Source: Mixophyes australis (Eukaryota > Chordata > Amphibia > Anura > Limnodynastidae). Taken from it: DNA of 64,000 bases. Below are positions 23,521 to 34,753 of this stretch, in pieces. The notes beneath the pieces were generated by a model that worked only from the letters and a program-made list of their open reading frames with translations, made no database searches and had not been told where the DNA came from. Numbering within the stretch: position 1 is the stretch's first letter; every line of letters begins with the position of its first letter. Where the stretch lies: the NCBI GenBank assembly GCA_036250195.1, contig JAVHZZ010000001.1:398526117-398590116 (forward strand), read 5' to 3'. A program made the position numbers and the translations under genes.

Positions 23521-26235
23521 GAACCCTGTTTGGCTTCAAACAAGGGTTCCCTGAGCAAGTGCTGCTCTGGGCATGTTCACAAGAGTTGCTGCTCTATTCT
23601 AGATTTTTAACTTGATCATTAGAGTATAACGTCTCTCATGAGCAGGATCCTCCCTAACGTTTGTTTTCTGCACTTATATTGTCTACCGTTTTTAAGTATG
23701 CAATGTTTCCCCATTTTCCGATGCTGTGAAGGACTGTGGCACCTTTCAACTTTTTTTGTTCATGCAATTGTAAAGTGGAGGTTTCTGGAGTTTGTAATGG
23801 AATTGCTAACCACCCCTACCCTCTGTGCACCACAATGGCCGCACTCCCTGCTGTGGCGGTAATTTCACCACTAGTACATGAAATTCTTTGCAACCCAATT
23901 TTTCTTTAGGATCAGTCAGGTAAATTTAGAAGAAAGGTACTAATGTAAGCGTGTTACATTTCAACATCTCTTCTTATCCAAACCTCCTTCCTTTCCTCCC
24001 TCTCTATCTCTTTCTCTCCATCCCTTCACTAACATTCCCCTGTTCCTCTTCCTCCCTCTCTTTCCTTCCTCACTAGTCCTCCACTCCTTTAGTGAGCCAT
24101 TTAGTGCACTCCTTTAGTGCATTTACCCATCTCAAACATTACTGTGATGCTTTAAAAATAATGTTCGGTTTTCTTTTATTGTTGTAGATTCTCTTCCCTC
24201 CTTATGTTGGCTTCTTTTTTTCTGTCATCCCCCTATGCAAATGTTACATAAAATTTCAGTACAATTATATTTAAAAGAAAAAAAAATAGAAGATAAGGTT
24301 GGAGGATGTGAAAGATGGGCAGCTATATTCCACACTTGCCAGTAGAAAGACTATATTCACTCCCTGATCTTTGATCAGGCTGAAGAGCATTATGTTGGAC
24401 CACTATGGTAAATGAGATTCCTCTGCCTGTGGGATTAGATTGGGCTGCAGGTGGATCCTAATGTCTAGAGAAGAATATTATTCTTCACATTAGTTAGCAG
24501 CCAACATAGATTCCCTCCTCACTCATAGGCTAATTATGTATTTTACTTTGATATGGGTTCAAAACAGCCACCTCTATGATTCATTCATTCATGGACAAGC
24601 AATGGTTATAGTTTTCTAGTCTTTATAGTTTCACAGGAGGCGCAAATAATACTCATTCTTGAAACAGTTATGACTTAAATCAACTCAAAAAGTGTAACTA
24701 TCCTCCCACATAGGACTTGGCAAGTTCATATAAGTCCTTTAATATGTTGGTAAGGATCACAGTGAAAAAGTTGATAAATCATGTTGCCATAGGCATCCAA
24801 TACATTTTATTGGATTATGTCAACAGGTAGTGATCCACCATTATTCTCTGCTAACAGTGATATATCCTAGTAGATAAAATACTACTGGAAAAACAGCTTA
24901 GTTGAAAACAATATGTAATAAATATCTAGCACATAGAGGATAATTCTGCTATTACACAGTGATTTCAAGAGTATTGATTTCTTTACATGTCAATGTTCAA
25001 AATCTCCTAAAAACGCTCATTTCAGCAACAGCATTGGAAAACCATTGCAGAAAATGTATAAATCACTTATGCAAATAAACTTAACAATTTGTTACTTGTA
25101 CAACACCATTTGAGAAATGTCAGTATGACACTACCCGTATTGATGAACTCATTGGATTGTACATTTTTCAGAAATAGCTAGGCCTGGAACTAACCACTCC
25201 CTTTACCCTATGTTCAGCACTTAGAGAACATTTAAATTGACTGTAAAAACGCATCTGAATATTTGCAGGGTTTTTTGCAATGAGTCATTTTATTATTTTT
25301 TTTTTATATATAATACGATATAATACACAAGATTATGAATATAAAATAGAAATAGGTACAGCAAGCTTGTATAGTGTATAAGGTAATGTAAACATACACA
25401 TGATCTTATATAAAGGCTAACTTCATTATACAAAATTTTTCAATTGGACAGTCACAACTAGGCACTCTGGATGATCCATCTGACATTATCTTCTTAGGGG
25501 TAAAAAAGCATAGCTAGATTTAATCCAAAAAGATCAAATTTTATAGAATGTTTCAGAGCAATTTGACTGTTATAGGTGAATCATTCGTGAGCCACAGATT
25601 TGCTGACCAGATCAATGTATTTAAAGAAAGAAGGCACCTCACTCCTCAACTATGATCTGCCAATAATAACTTTGGCTAAGGTCAAAATATTAAAGACATA
25701 TTGAATTGTAAACTTATTAAGGCTATTTACTAATGTCCAATGTAATTTTCCCTTTTCAATTTCAAAGGATCAAGTAAGTAATTTGCATAATGTGAAATTA
25801 GTATAGCACACACTGTAGAGATTGCTTTGTGTTGTTGTAGGTTACAAAGAATGCATTTAAGAGGAGCATCACAAATTTGAGGTCAAACTGAGTAACAAGG
25901 GATTGGTGTAATTGGAAATAGCTGCAGAACATTTCATTATGAAATCAAAATTGTTTTTAAGTTGTTCAAATGTTATTATCATACAATTGTCCAAATGTAC
26001 TAATTCCAGTCTAAGTCTAAATTTTCTTTCTATCCAACTTGAAAAGCTCTTCTTATTTCCTGTAATTCCACTAAAGAATGCATGGGTCGATGTCCGGCCA
26101 GAGTCAGTTTCCTCTTAAAGGTCAGCGTAAGGATTGGTGGGAAATTTCTTGACATCACACCCCTAATAGCCTTTTCTGTGAAGTAGGTGTCTGTCTCCTC
26201 CTTGGGTTGCCTAAGAAATGCATAAGGGTACCCCC
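23521..26235. other. Unassigned DNA
   Basis: It includes a C/T-rich stretch near 23970-24090. No coding or mobile signal that I can name. Confidence 0.45.
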
Positions 26236-26239
26236 AGCT

Positions 26240-26800
26240 TTTTCTCCCTCACATGGGAGTGGGATGGTTAGAGCAAAGCCATCTTAAGCCATCTACTCTA
26301 AATTTCTTACAAAGTTCAATGGGGATACCAGCTACGCCAGGTGTTTTATTATTAGGTAATATGGAAATTACATTGTCTATCCCTTCTATTGGGATAGACA
26401 ATTTAGGCAATTGGATTTCATTCAGATAGTTCAATAACTAAAGTTGTTTAATTTACCTGAGATGTGTATAACCACTGAAAGAAATTATAATCTTATTCTC
26501 TGAAAAATGTTTGTTTAGTGCCTTGTTTATCCAAAATAACTTGTCATTTGGACAATCTATCCATCATAGCTAATGAGGCTTTGAAACTACCATTGCTTTC
26601 ACCCAGAGCATAACGAGTGTGTCTGATAAAAATCAATTGACGTTTAGATTTTAGATAATCATTCCATTCTTTTTTTATGGTTAACCAGGGAAATCTATCC
26701 TCCATTAAATGCAAAGTGATTTGAATTTGTTCCAATTCATCAGTTGATTCCTCTAATTATTTTTCTATTATTTTTTTTTCATATAAATTATATTAAGACC
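26240..26800 (-). pseudogene. LINE ORF2 fragment (pre-RT/RT)
   Basis: The minus strand reads ISILPNNKTPGVAGIPIELC (about 26300-26385), matching the LINE RT entry motif in which 'LPNGKAPGPDG(F/I)P' is usual. Upstream on that strand lies a segment of the endonuclease-RT linker with RHTRYALGESNGSFKASLA (26544-26735). Stops and frame changes separate the two. It is an L1/Tx1-like relic, opposite in orientation to LINE A. Confidence 0.6.
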
Positions 26801-27670
26801 TTTTAACAATTAAGGTACTACGTGGGAATGCATGTAATTGGTGGTTTCACCCGTCACTTATTCTTTACGAAGAATCTTTCCCGCATGTCTAATAAATCTG
26901 ACCCCTCACTTTTGAGGAACTGAAAGCCCTAATCTAAGTCATGTATGCGCATATCTGTGAAGACTAGCCTGGTGAAATGTTAGGTCAAAGTTTACCTCTC
27001 CCAGCCAGTAACGTCGGGGCAGCTGAGTTTAATTGAGTTGCCCAGGATGATATTATTTTTATAAATTGTGCTAATACAGGATTTGTTATCACTGTGGTAA
27101 GCTGTCAGTCATCACTTTCAGTGGCTATTTACAGTTGCCCTATAGCTGGTGCAAATGATATGGCTGAAATCAAGCACATGCATTGGAACGCCCCCAGGAT
27201 GCCTTTACTATACATGGCCTACATTTGTGCACCTCTTCCCTCCCCCATTCCAGCTCTCTAGTCATAGACTGTCATTTGCGCTCAGACATGAAATTCATGC
27301 AATTGCATTCATTGGGGTAAGGTCCTTTGCTATGTAAATGGACATACATCCGAACATGAAACAGGCCCTTAAAGTGGAACTGTCATCATATTCACGGAAC
27401 CTACAATCACTTTATGACATGGGCTGATGTTCATGCACTAGTGTGTGTGCTCACTCTCCAGGCTAAAATTTTCCAGCCAGCCCCTGTATCCAAAATAAAT
27501 TATATTAACCTCACTGTATATGAGATATATAAAAGATAATTTGAGTGTTAATTTCCCTAACTAAATTAATTAGCATTAATTTATAGCATTAATGAGGCAG
27601 CCCAGAATGCAGAAAGCACTAGTCATGTGAGCTATATTATTTTACTACACAGAAAGTGATCCACACACCA
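26801..27670. other. Unassigned DNA
   Basis: No supported feature. Confidence 0.5.
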
Positions 27671-27767
27671 TGGGGTAAATGTATTAAAGCCCGGTTTTTT
27701 CAACTCGCTGGAAATTGGCTGATTCCAGGCGAGTTGAAAAAAACGGACTTTAATACATTTACCCCCA
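27671..27767. mobile_element. Near-perfect hairpin MITE, ~97 bp
   Basis: TGGGGTAAATGTATTAAAG at the left faces CTTTAATACATTTACCCCCA at the right. The arms extend inward through TTTTTTCAACTCGC and its complement, so almost the whole element is one stem of about 43 bp. It belongs to the GGGGTAAATG-ended hairpin group. Confidence 0.8.
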
Positions 27768-27801
27768 TGTCTCCTTCAGGCATACATGCATGACACATGC
27801 A

Positions 27802-29265
27802 CAGGGCTGCAGAGAGGGGGGGGAGCGGGTACTAATTACCTGGGCCCGGCCATGTCAGGGGGCCCGGCCCGGGCCCTTGCGTTGCTGCTTTTTTTTTTTT
27901 TTTTTTTTTAAAAACGTTTTTTTTCTTTCTTTCTTTTTTTTTTTTTTTTGCAGGGGGGGGGGCTCGGTCGTTGGTGGGGGGAGCAGGCTAGTTTAAAAAA
28001 AAACATACTCACCTGATCGCGGAGCCGGCATCCCTCCTCTCTGCTGCTCTGTGCTCCATTCAGACTGTCTGAATGCCGGGTGTGATGTCATCATGTCATG
28101 CCCAGCATTCAGTCAGTCTGGAGCAATGGAGCACAGAGCAGCAGAGAAGACCAAGAAAGGAGAAAAGGTAAGTGCAGGGAGGAAAACGAGGGGGGGCATG
28201 GAGGAGTTAAAAAACAGGGAGGCAGCATGACAGGGGTTAAAACACGAGGGGGGCATAGAGGGGTTAAAAACGGGGGGGGGGGGCAGCATGACAGAGAAGT
28301 TAAAAAATGAGGGAGGGGGCAGCATGACAGTGGTTAAAAAACGAGGGGGGCATAGAGGGTTTAAAAATGGGGAGAGGGGCAGCATGACAGAGAAGTTAAA
28401 AAATGAGGGGGGGGGCAGCATGACAGGGGTTAAAAACGAGGGGGGCACAGAGGGGTTAAAAAACGGGCAAGCATGGCACAGTGGGGTTAAAAAACAGGGG
28501 TCAGCATGGCACAGTGGGGTTAAAAAATGGTGGGCAGCATGGCACAGTGGGGATAAAAAGGGGGGGAGGCATGGCACAGTGGGATTGAAAAAGGGGGGGA
28601 GCAGCATAGTATAGTGTGATGAAGGGGAGCCAGATGAAGGGGGCAAAAGCAGCATGGAGGGCGCAGTGTGATCATAAGGCATGGCGATGATGAAGGGGCA
28701 CATTATTGTAATATTGGAGCTGGAGGAAGGCCTAATTATTAATCGTGGATGGTATTGATTTAACGTCAGGGTTGTTTGGAATTATCTAAATGTAGCTATT
28801 TTTTCCAAATAGGGCCCCCAGCATTCCAGGATCCAGACAAGCCGCAACTAAAGAAACACGCAGCAACAGGTGGTGAAAGTGAGAAGAACAGGTAGGAGAG
28901 AGCAGGACAGTATGTGAAATGTTGTGATTCTAGTAGGGACAATGTCAATTTTTGGTGAGTGTTGTGCCCAATGTAAGGTGGAGGCCAAGACTGAACTCTT
29001 TGTGTACACACTGCATTTTTTCTATACTACACTTTGGTGCTAGATGTCCTGAAAGCCAGGAGTGCTTGGACATATGTGACGCTCGTGCGAATTGAGAGCC
29101 GAGTGATTTTGATGTGTTAGCCACGCTCCAATGGGGAATTTGCCACGCCCCCACGACTACAACCCTGAAAAATTTTGCGGCGCAAATTTTTTTACCATGC
29201 TCAGCTATGAGGGGGGCCCCATAAATTTGTTGTACCGGGGCCCTGAATTCCTCTTGGCAGCCCTG
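27802..29265. mobile_element. Non-autonomous hAT with G-rich minisatellite (hAT-3)
   Basis: It starts CAGGGCTGCAGAGAGGGGG and ends CCTCTTGGCAGCCCTG. A perfect 8-bp target duplication CACATGCA flanks it (27794-27801 and 29266-29273). No transposase is encoded. The interior has long poly-T and poly-G runs (27885-27965) and an array of ~33-36-bp units (about 28190-28600). The ends are shared with hAT-2. Confidence 0.93.
28190..28600. repeat. G-rich minisatellite, ~33-36-bp units
   Basis: The units follow GGGGTTAAAAAACGAGGGGG, then GGCAGCATGACAG or GGCATAGAG. Long open frames on both strands here come from the repetition and are not genes. Confidence 0.85.
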
Positions 29266-29273
29266 CACATGCA

Positions 29274-30903
29274 TAAGTTGTGACATTAACTTTAATATCA
29301 CAGGTTCAACCTATAGTGACCATGCATACATGAGCAATGCTTTGTGCTTTTGTTCGTCATTGAGAGAACACCAGGTGAGACAGGAAGAGCAGGCAATTTA
29401 AGTCATGCAGGTGATTCTTGCTTTAGATCTCTGTACAAGCTACTCTGTTTTACTGTTTTTGCAGAAGATCATAATGCTTTGAACAGTGAACTCCATAAAA
29501 TCCATGGCCTTTGCATAGGGCATAGTAATTAGTAAAGATACAACAGACAAATCTAGCAGATGCAAAAAACAGATGCTGGCAATGAGAAAAAGCCTTTTCT
29601 TAATTGATGAGGGTCAAGGGTTAGTGTTACATGTTCTCAGAGAAGTTCTCCATGATAAAGAGACAGACCACACATGGATGAAAACAGTTGCTCTTATGAT
29701 ATAAACATAGATAGTTTAAAGTCAAGCCTAAAACTGTAGTTTTATGAGAATATTTTACACAGACACTGTAAATTGTCTCAGGTTAATAAGATGGCTTTAG
29801 TTATATGTGTATTTAAGGATCAGAAGATATATCAGCATTGCAAAAAGTGTTAATGCTTTATAAATAAAACACAGTACTAAAATAATAATAATATCACTTT
29901 ATAAAAAAAAATAGGTATGATTTGAAATTATATTTTTAAAGGATCTATTTCAAATCCTGATGTGAGTGTTCTCTCTTCAGCGCTGCGGAATTAGTGGGCT
30001 ATGTAAATAGCTGCTGCTGTTGATGATGATATTAAACTTATCCTATATCTAACCACCAATATCTGTCCATTTCATATCCAGATCCTCCCAAGTCATGCCC
30101 TGGTCAACCCAAACTCAACATTATCAAAAGGCAATGTCTCTTTATGGGTCTGCAAATTGGTACAGTCCTGTCAATATAGGCACTGTGAGGAGGTCTATAG
30201 ATGTGGCGGCTTCATGCAGGGGAGGGCTGGCAAATTTTAGCCTGGGGAACAAATGCCCCCCTGCCCCCCAGCCCAGCCTGTCCCTGGCTGCATGCTCCAG
30301 AGTGCAGTGCAGAGGTGAAGAGAGGCAGTCAGTGATCTGGCCACATAATCACTGCTGCTCAATGAAAAAATAATTAAAATATTTAGCGCTTTGTGTACTC
30401 AGATTTACATTGCAGTGGAAGCTTCTGCTTAAGCTAACCCTGTATGGAAATTTTAGGAGCTAGCCGGCAAACTAAATTGGTAGTGTAGTTATTTTCATGT
30501 AGGTTATTGTGCTAACATTTGGGTAGGCGGCAATACAAATATTGTTCTTTATGTGTATTTTTTCATTTTATTTAGCTTGAAGGTGCTTTTGAAGATAAAA
30601 ATACAGTCTTGTGATACTGTTGTACAACCAATTAAAATCAGTGCAGGTACCAGAATGCTTGGGACGTGGGGCTCTCTGGATAAAGATTTTTCCATAAAAT
30701 GGAGCAGCATGCCTATAATACACTAAGTTACATTTAAAAATGGTCCTTGCTTTACCCTTCAATGTTCTTGCATTCCGTTTTTTAAGTTGTTCAGCAGAGT
30801 TCCTCATAGCTACTATAGGAAGAGGCTCTTGGTTTGTATAAAATTATCACAGAGGTCCAGCAATTACTAGTCTGTGATTTATTATCCAGAATGCTTATGG
30901 CTT
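29274..30903. other. Mostly unassigned, with decayed repeat ends
   Basis: Near 29975-30030 a decayed GCGCTGCGG...GATGATGAT LINE/SINE tail is visible. At about 30217 CAGGGGAGGGCTGGC looks like a hAT left end, without a matching right end. Nothing else is supported. Confidence 0.4.
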
Positions 30904-31509
30904 TGTTAGTAGCCATGGCGGCCGCGGGCACCGCCGTGACTCTATGCCTGCTCCTGCTGGCGTCCCAGCCGTCTCTATAATGACCGGGACGTCACTTCCG
31001 GTTCCTTCGTCCCGGTTGCCTGGGCCACAACCGGGACGCTCAAGGTTCCCAGCCAGCTGTCTAACAGCCAGGCGCGGGGGTAGGACTGTTAAAGGGGCAG
31101 CCATTCATGGCTATTAGTTATTATGCAGCTGGCACTCTGTTTCTTCATTGGCCGGCAGAGCCAGTGATTAATTAAGCAAGCCCTGGGATTACTTTCAGGA
31201 CTCCTCTCTGATTGGCTCTTAGCACTACTTAAGGACTGAGCCTCACTGCTGGTTATAGCGTATATTCCAGTCTGCTACCTGCTCCTGTGCTACATTGGTG
31301 TTAAACCTTGGATTGCCTTTTGTGTATGTGTGACCCCGATCGTCTGCCTGTACCCGGACAATAAACCTTGCCTATGGCTAGATGGGCCCGACACTTCCTG
31401 GTGGCTGGCTCCTCCCCAATCCCCTTATCCTGTGCTCCTAACGCTCCTGCTGACAATTGGAAGTGCTTGTCAACCACTGCACGTCAGATGGCAATGTTTC
31501 AGTAACAAG

Positions 31510-31690
31510 TCTGGGGGGTGGGGGTCGCGGAGAGTGCAGCGATTTTCGGGGGGCCTCGATTTTCGGGGGGTGGTTGCGGGGGGTCCCGCGATCTTCGGGG
31601 GGGGGGGGGGTTGCAGGGGGTGCCGCGATTTTCGGGGGGTGGGGGGGGGTGCTGCGATTTTTGCGAGGGGGGGGTCACGGGGGTGCTGCG
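31510..31690 (+). repeat. Very G-rich repeated block
   Basis: Units of the kind GCGATTTTCGGGGGG are separated by G runs of up to about 14. The plus strand has strong G-quadruplex potential. Confidence 0.8.
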
Positions 31691-31699
31691 ATTTCCGGG

Positions 31700-32330
31700 G
31701 GAGCCTCTAGTTGAGAGAGCCAGGGGGGATGAGGTGCATGGAGAGGACTGAGATAGCCAGGGGGGGTGAGGTGCATGGAGAGGACTGAGAGAGCCAGGGG
31801 GATGAGGTGCATGGAGAGGACTGAGAGAGCCAGGGGGATGAGGTGCATGGAGAGGACTGAGAGAGCCAGGGGGATGAGGTGCATGGAGAGGACTGAGAGC
31901 CAGGGGGGGTGAGGTGCATGGAAAGGACTGAGAGAGCCAGGGGGGGGGGGTGAGGTGCATGGAGAGGACTGAGAGAGCCAGGGGGATGAGGTGCATGGAG
32001 AAGACTGAGAGAGCCAGGGGGGGGTGAGGTGCATGGAGAGGACTGAGAGAGCCAGGGGGGGTGAGGTGCATGGAGAGGACTGAGAGAGCCAGGGGGGGGT
32101 GAGGTTCATGGAGAGGACTGAGAGAGCCAGGGGGGGTGAGGTGCATGGAGAGGACTGAGAGAGCCAGGGTGGATGAGGTGCATGGAGAGGACTGAGAGAG
32201 CCAGGGGGGGTGAGGTGCATGGAGAGGACTGAGAGAGCCAGGGGGGGAAGAGGTGCATGGAGAGGACTGAGAGAGCCAGGGGGGGAAGAGGTGCATGAAA
32301 AGGACTGAGAGAGCTGGGGGGAAGAGGGTG
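31700..32330. repeat. Minisatellite, 36-42-bp unit
   Basis: About sixteen units of GAGGTGCATGGAGAGGACTG, then AGAGAGCCAG and a variable G run. Length differences between units come from the G run. The long proline/serine-rich frames on the minus strand are a by-product. Confidence 0.95.
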
Positions 32331-33029
32331 CAGGGAGAGGGGTGAAAGCCAGGGAAAAAGGGGGTGCAGGAAGAGGGGTGAGAGGAACAAAGGAGAAGAT
32401 GGTGCAGGGGCATAGGTCAAAGAAAGTGTAAGGGAGAGACATCTTAAGAATGGGAATGTCAGGGATGCAGCCATCATAAAACACAAGTAGTAATGAAAAA
32501 TGGGAATCCACAGAGGGGACAAGTGTTAAAAACAAATAAAAAAAAATCAAGGCTTCATACTCCATTCACTTATATTTTCCATACCCCCACTTCTAAATTT
32601 CCACTTCGACCACTGCCCTCGGCCCCTGCTCCCGACTGGCTGTGTGAGCTGACAGCTGCTGATTTCTCCTCACCCAGCGCGCCCAGTAGGATAACAGAAC
32701 ACAGGATGCCATAATCAGGTAAGTTCATATATTTTCTCGTGTGCAATGTGTTTTTAACCATCCTTTGTTGCACTGGGGGCACTACTGTGTATCTAATGAC
32801 GTTTAAAACACTATTTATTGCTTATTATTGCGCTGTAATGTTTCTTGCATATTTATCTGTACAGAGATTTTTAATTAAGAGGAAAAAACATTGCTTGTCA
32901 TAAATTTTATCTGTCATTGTGTCAATATATTTATTTTTATTTGCATTGTAAATGGTGTATTAAGCTGCTCCTGTGACTCACACTCTCAGTCTAATATGCT
33001 GTACCAATTTTTATTTGTGAATGAGTTTT

Positions 33030-33260
33030 TGTCTGGGCACTAATGTTATTTGGGGGCACTACTATGGCATAATGTTATTTGGGGACACTATTGTGGCATA
33101 ATATGATTTGTGGGCAGTACTGCATGGCCAAATATGAATTGAGGGTAATACTATGTGGCATAATATGAACTGGGGGCACTACGATGTGGCATAATATTAA
33201 CTGGGGGCACTATGGTGTGGCATAATATGAACTGGGGGCACTACGTTGTGGCATAATATG
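33030..33260. repeat. Minisatellite, reverse of hAT-1 array
   Basis: Units such as GTGGCATAATATGAACTGGG followed by GGCACTAC are the reverse complement of the 29-31-bp unit at 9440-10110. Confidence 0.85.
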
Positions 33261-33879
33261 AACTTCTGCCAAAGGCAAGTCTCTCATTGTTAAATATGAC
33301 GGGGACCCAAATAAGTTACTGTACCGGGCCCAAAATTCGTCTTGTCGGCCCTAAATGTGAGTCAAGGGGGTAGACGTCTCCAGGTAAATAATGTAAATGT
33401 TTCCTATCTAATCAAACTGATAGATCACATCCAATTATCTCTCACCCACCTTCTCTATCCCCCTTAATTAACATACTGTGTTATTTAAAATGAATACAAA
33501 AGACGCATATCCAGTTAGTGTGGTAAAAAATATATTTTTCTCTGACAATTTGCTGTAGATGGAAATACTTTTAATGCGGCCGCATGAGTTCAAACGATCA
33601 TTCAATAGTTATGTTTTTTTCTGATATATTTGTGAGAGCCATTCCATTCATGAGTAATGATTCATGAAAATTCTGCCATTACTATTTAATTGAGGGAAAA
33701 GGGTACCTGTTACCTATATGTGTGTAAGTATTCTGTTGTTGCTATTTTGTGGGAGATTTGAAAAAAGCAAAACATTGGTTTCCTACAATGGCGCCTTTAT
33801 AATTGGTGGTATTGCTGTAGTATGGGGTGGCTTGGGGGTGGCAGTGTTGTAGTGTGTTTGGGGCTTAGTATTGTTACTA

Positions 33880-34180
33880 AGTAGGATAGGGTATTGCTGT
33901 AATGTGGGGGTGATGCTGGATGCTGTAATGTGGGGGTGATGCTGGATGCTGTAATGTGGGGGTGATGCTGGTTGCTGTAATGTGGGGGGTGATGCTGGTT
34001 GCTGTAATGTGGGGGGTGATGCTGGTTGCTGTAATGTGGGGAAGGGGGGGGTAATGCTGGTTGCTGTAATGTGGGGAAGGGGGGGTAATGCTGGTTGCCG
34101 TAATGTGGGGAAGGGGGGGTAATTCTGGTTGCTGTAATGTGGGGGTAATGCTGGTTGATGCAATGTGGGGGTGATTGATG
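33880..34180. repeat. Minisatellite, 26-36-bp unit
   Basis: About ten units of TGCTGTAATGTGGGGGTGAT followed by GCTGGT. Some are lengthened by GAAGGGGGGG. Confidence 0.9.
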
Positions 34181-34753
34181 TAGTATGAGTGTGTGTGGGG
34201 GGTTATTTATTGCTGTAATTTGGGCACTAATAATGTATTGTCTTGGTATTTATTGATGTAATTGGGGTGCTAACAATGTTGAGGGTCATTAGGAGAAATA
34301 AATACCCCCCACACACACACTCATACAACATCATGTTGTACTGCACCAGCAACGCACACTACGCCAGCATCAGTGTGCAACAATATAGTGCATGGAGCCC
34401 ACAACACGTGGGCCTGTGTGCTTTAAATGCCAGGGCTGATTTTTAGTCCCAGTCCGGCCCTGGCCCTGACCCTGCTTGTACCTAGACATCTATACCGGTG
34501 CTGTCTGGCCAATCGGACATTACCATCACTATTCAGTCCCCGGATCTCTGGCCAGTCCCTTCTCCGTGTATTACCTCCTGTACCTGTGTGCTGTCGTGTG
34601 ACCATAAACTTGTTCTACGCTGAGTGCAAGTCCTGGGGGCATCCGAGTACCTATAAGCATAACCAGTCTCTACGGGAAAGGCGGCTGCTATTGGTGAAGA
34701 CCTCTTCTCCCAGTTCTATAAGTTTATGCCGCACTGGTGGCCATAACAGGCTT

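Larger units (their letters stand above)
31373..34462 (-). mobile_element. hAT-derived composite insertion in the solo LTR
   Basis: The right edge, read on the minus strand, is CAGGGCCGGACTGGGACTAA, a hAT-type end. The left edge ('ggctagatgggcccgaca...cttcctggtggctggctcc') is the reverse complement of sequence near the right end of hAT-1 (about 10450-10560), with the outer tip missing. Near 33322-33352 lies another hAT-like end (ACCGGGCCCAAAATTCGTC). Flanking ACCTTGCC (31365-31372) and ACCCTGCT (34469-34476) match only 6 of 8, so the borders are approximate. It contains four minisatellite blocks. Confidence 0.5.
30904..34748 (+). mobile_element. Solo LTR split by a ~3.1-kb insertion
   Basis: It starts TGTTAGTAGCCATGGCGG and ends GTGGCCATAACA, flanked by a perfect 5-bp duplication GGCTT (30899-30903 and 34749-34753). 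The left part (to about 31370) is GC-rich with GACGTCACTTCCGG and a CACTACTTAAGG box. The right part (from about 34463) is pyrimidine-rich. This layout parallels the gypsy LTR at 42053-42745. The two parts total about 750 bp, close to that LTR's 693 bp. A solo LTR arises by recombination between two LTRs. Confidence 0.75.

Noticed and set aside
28113..28703. 196-codon minus-strand frame and 108-codon plus-strand frame
   Set aside because: Both arise from the G-rich array inside hAT-3; repetition alone explains their openness.
31499..32565. Two ~300-codon overlapping frames on the minus strand
   Set aside because: They are translations of the 36-42-bp minisatellite (proline/serine/histidine repeats). 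Unit lengths vary freely out of phase and no start or domain is present.
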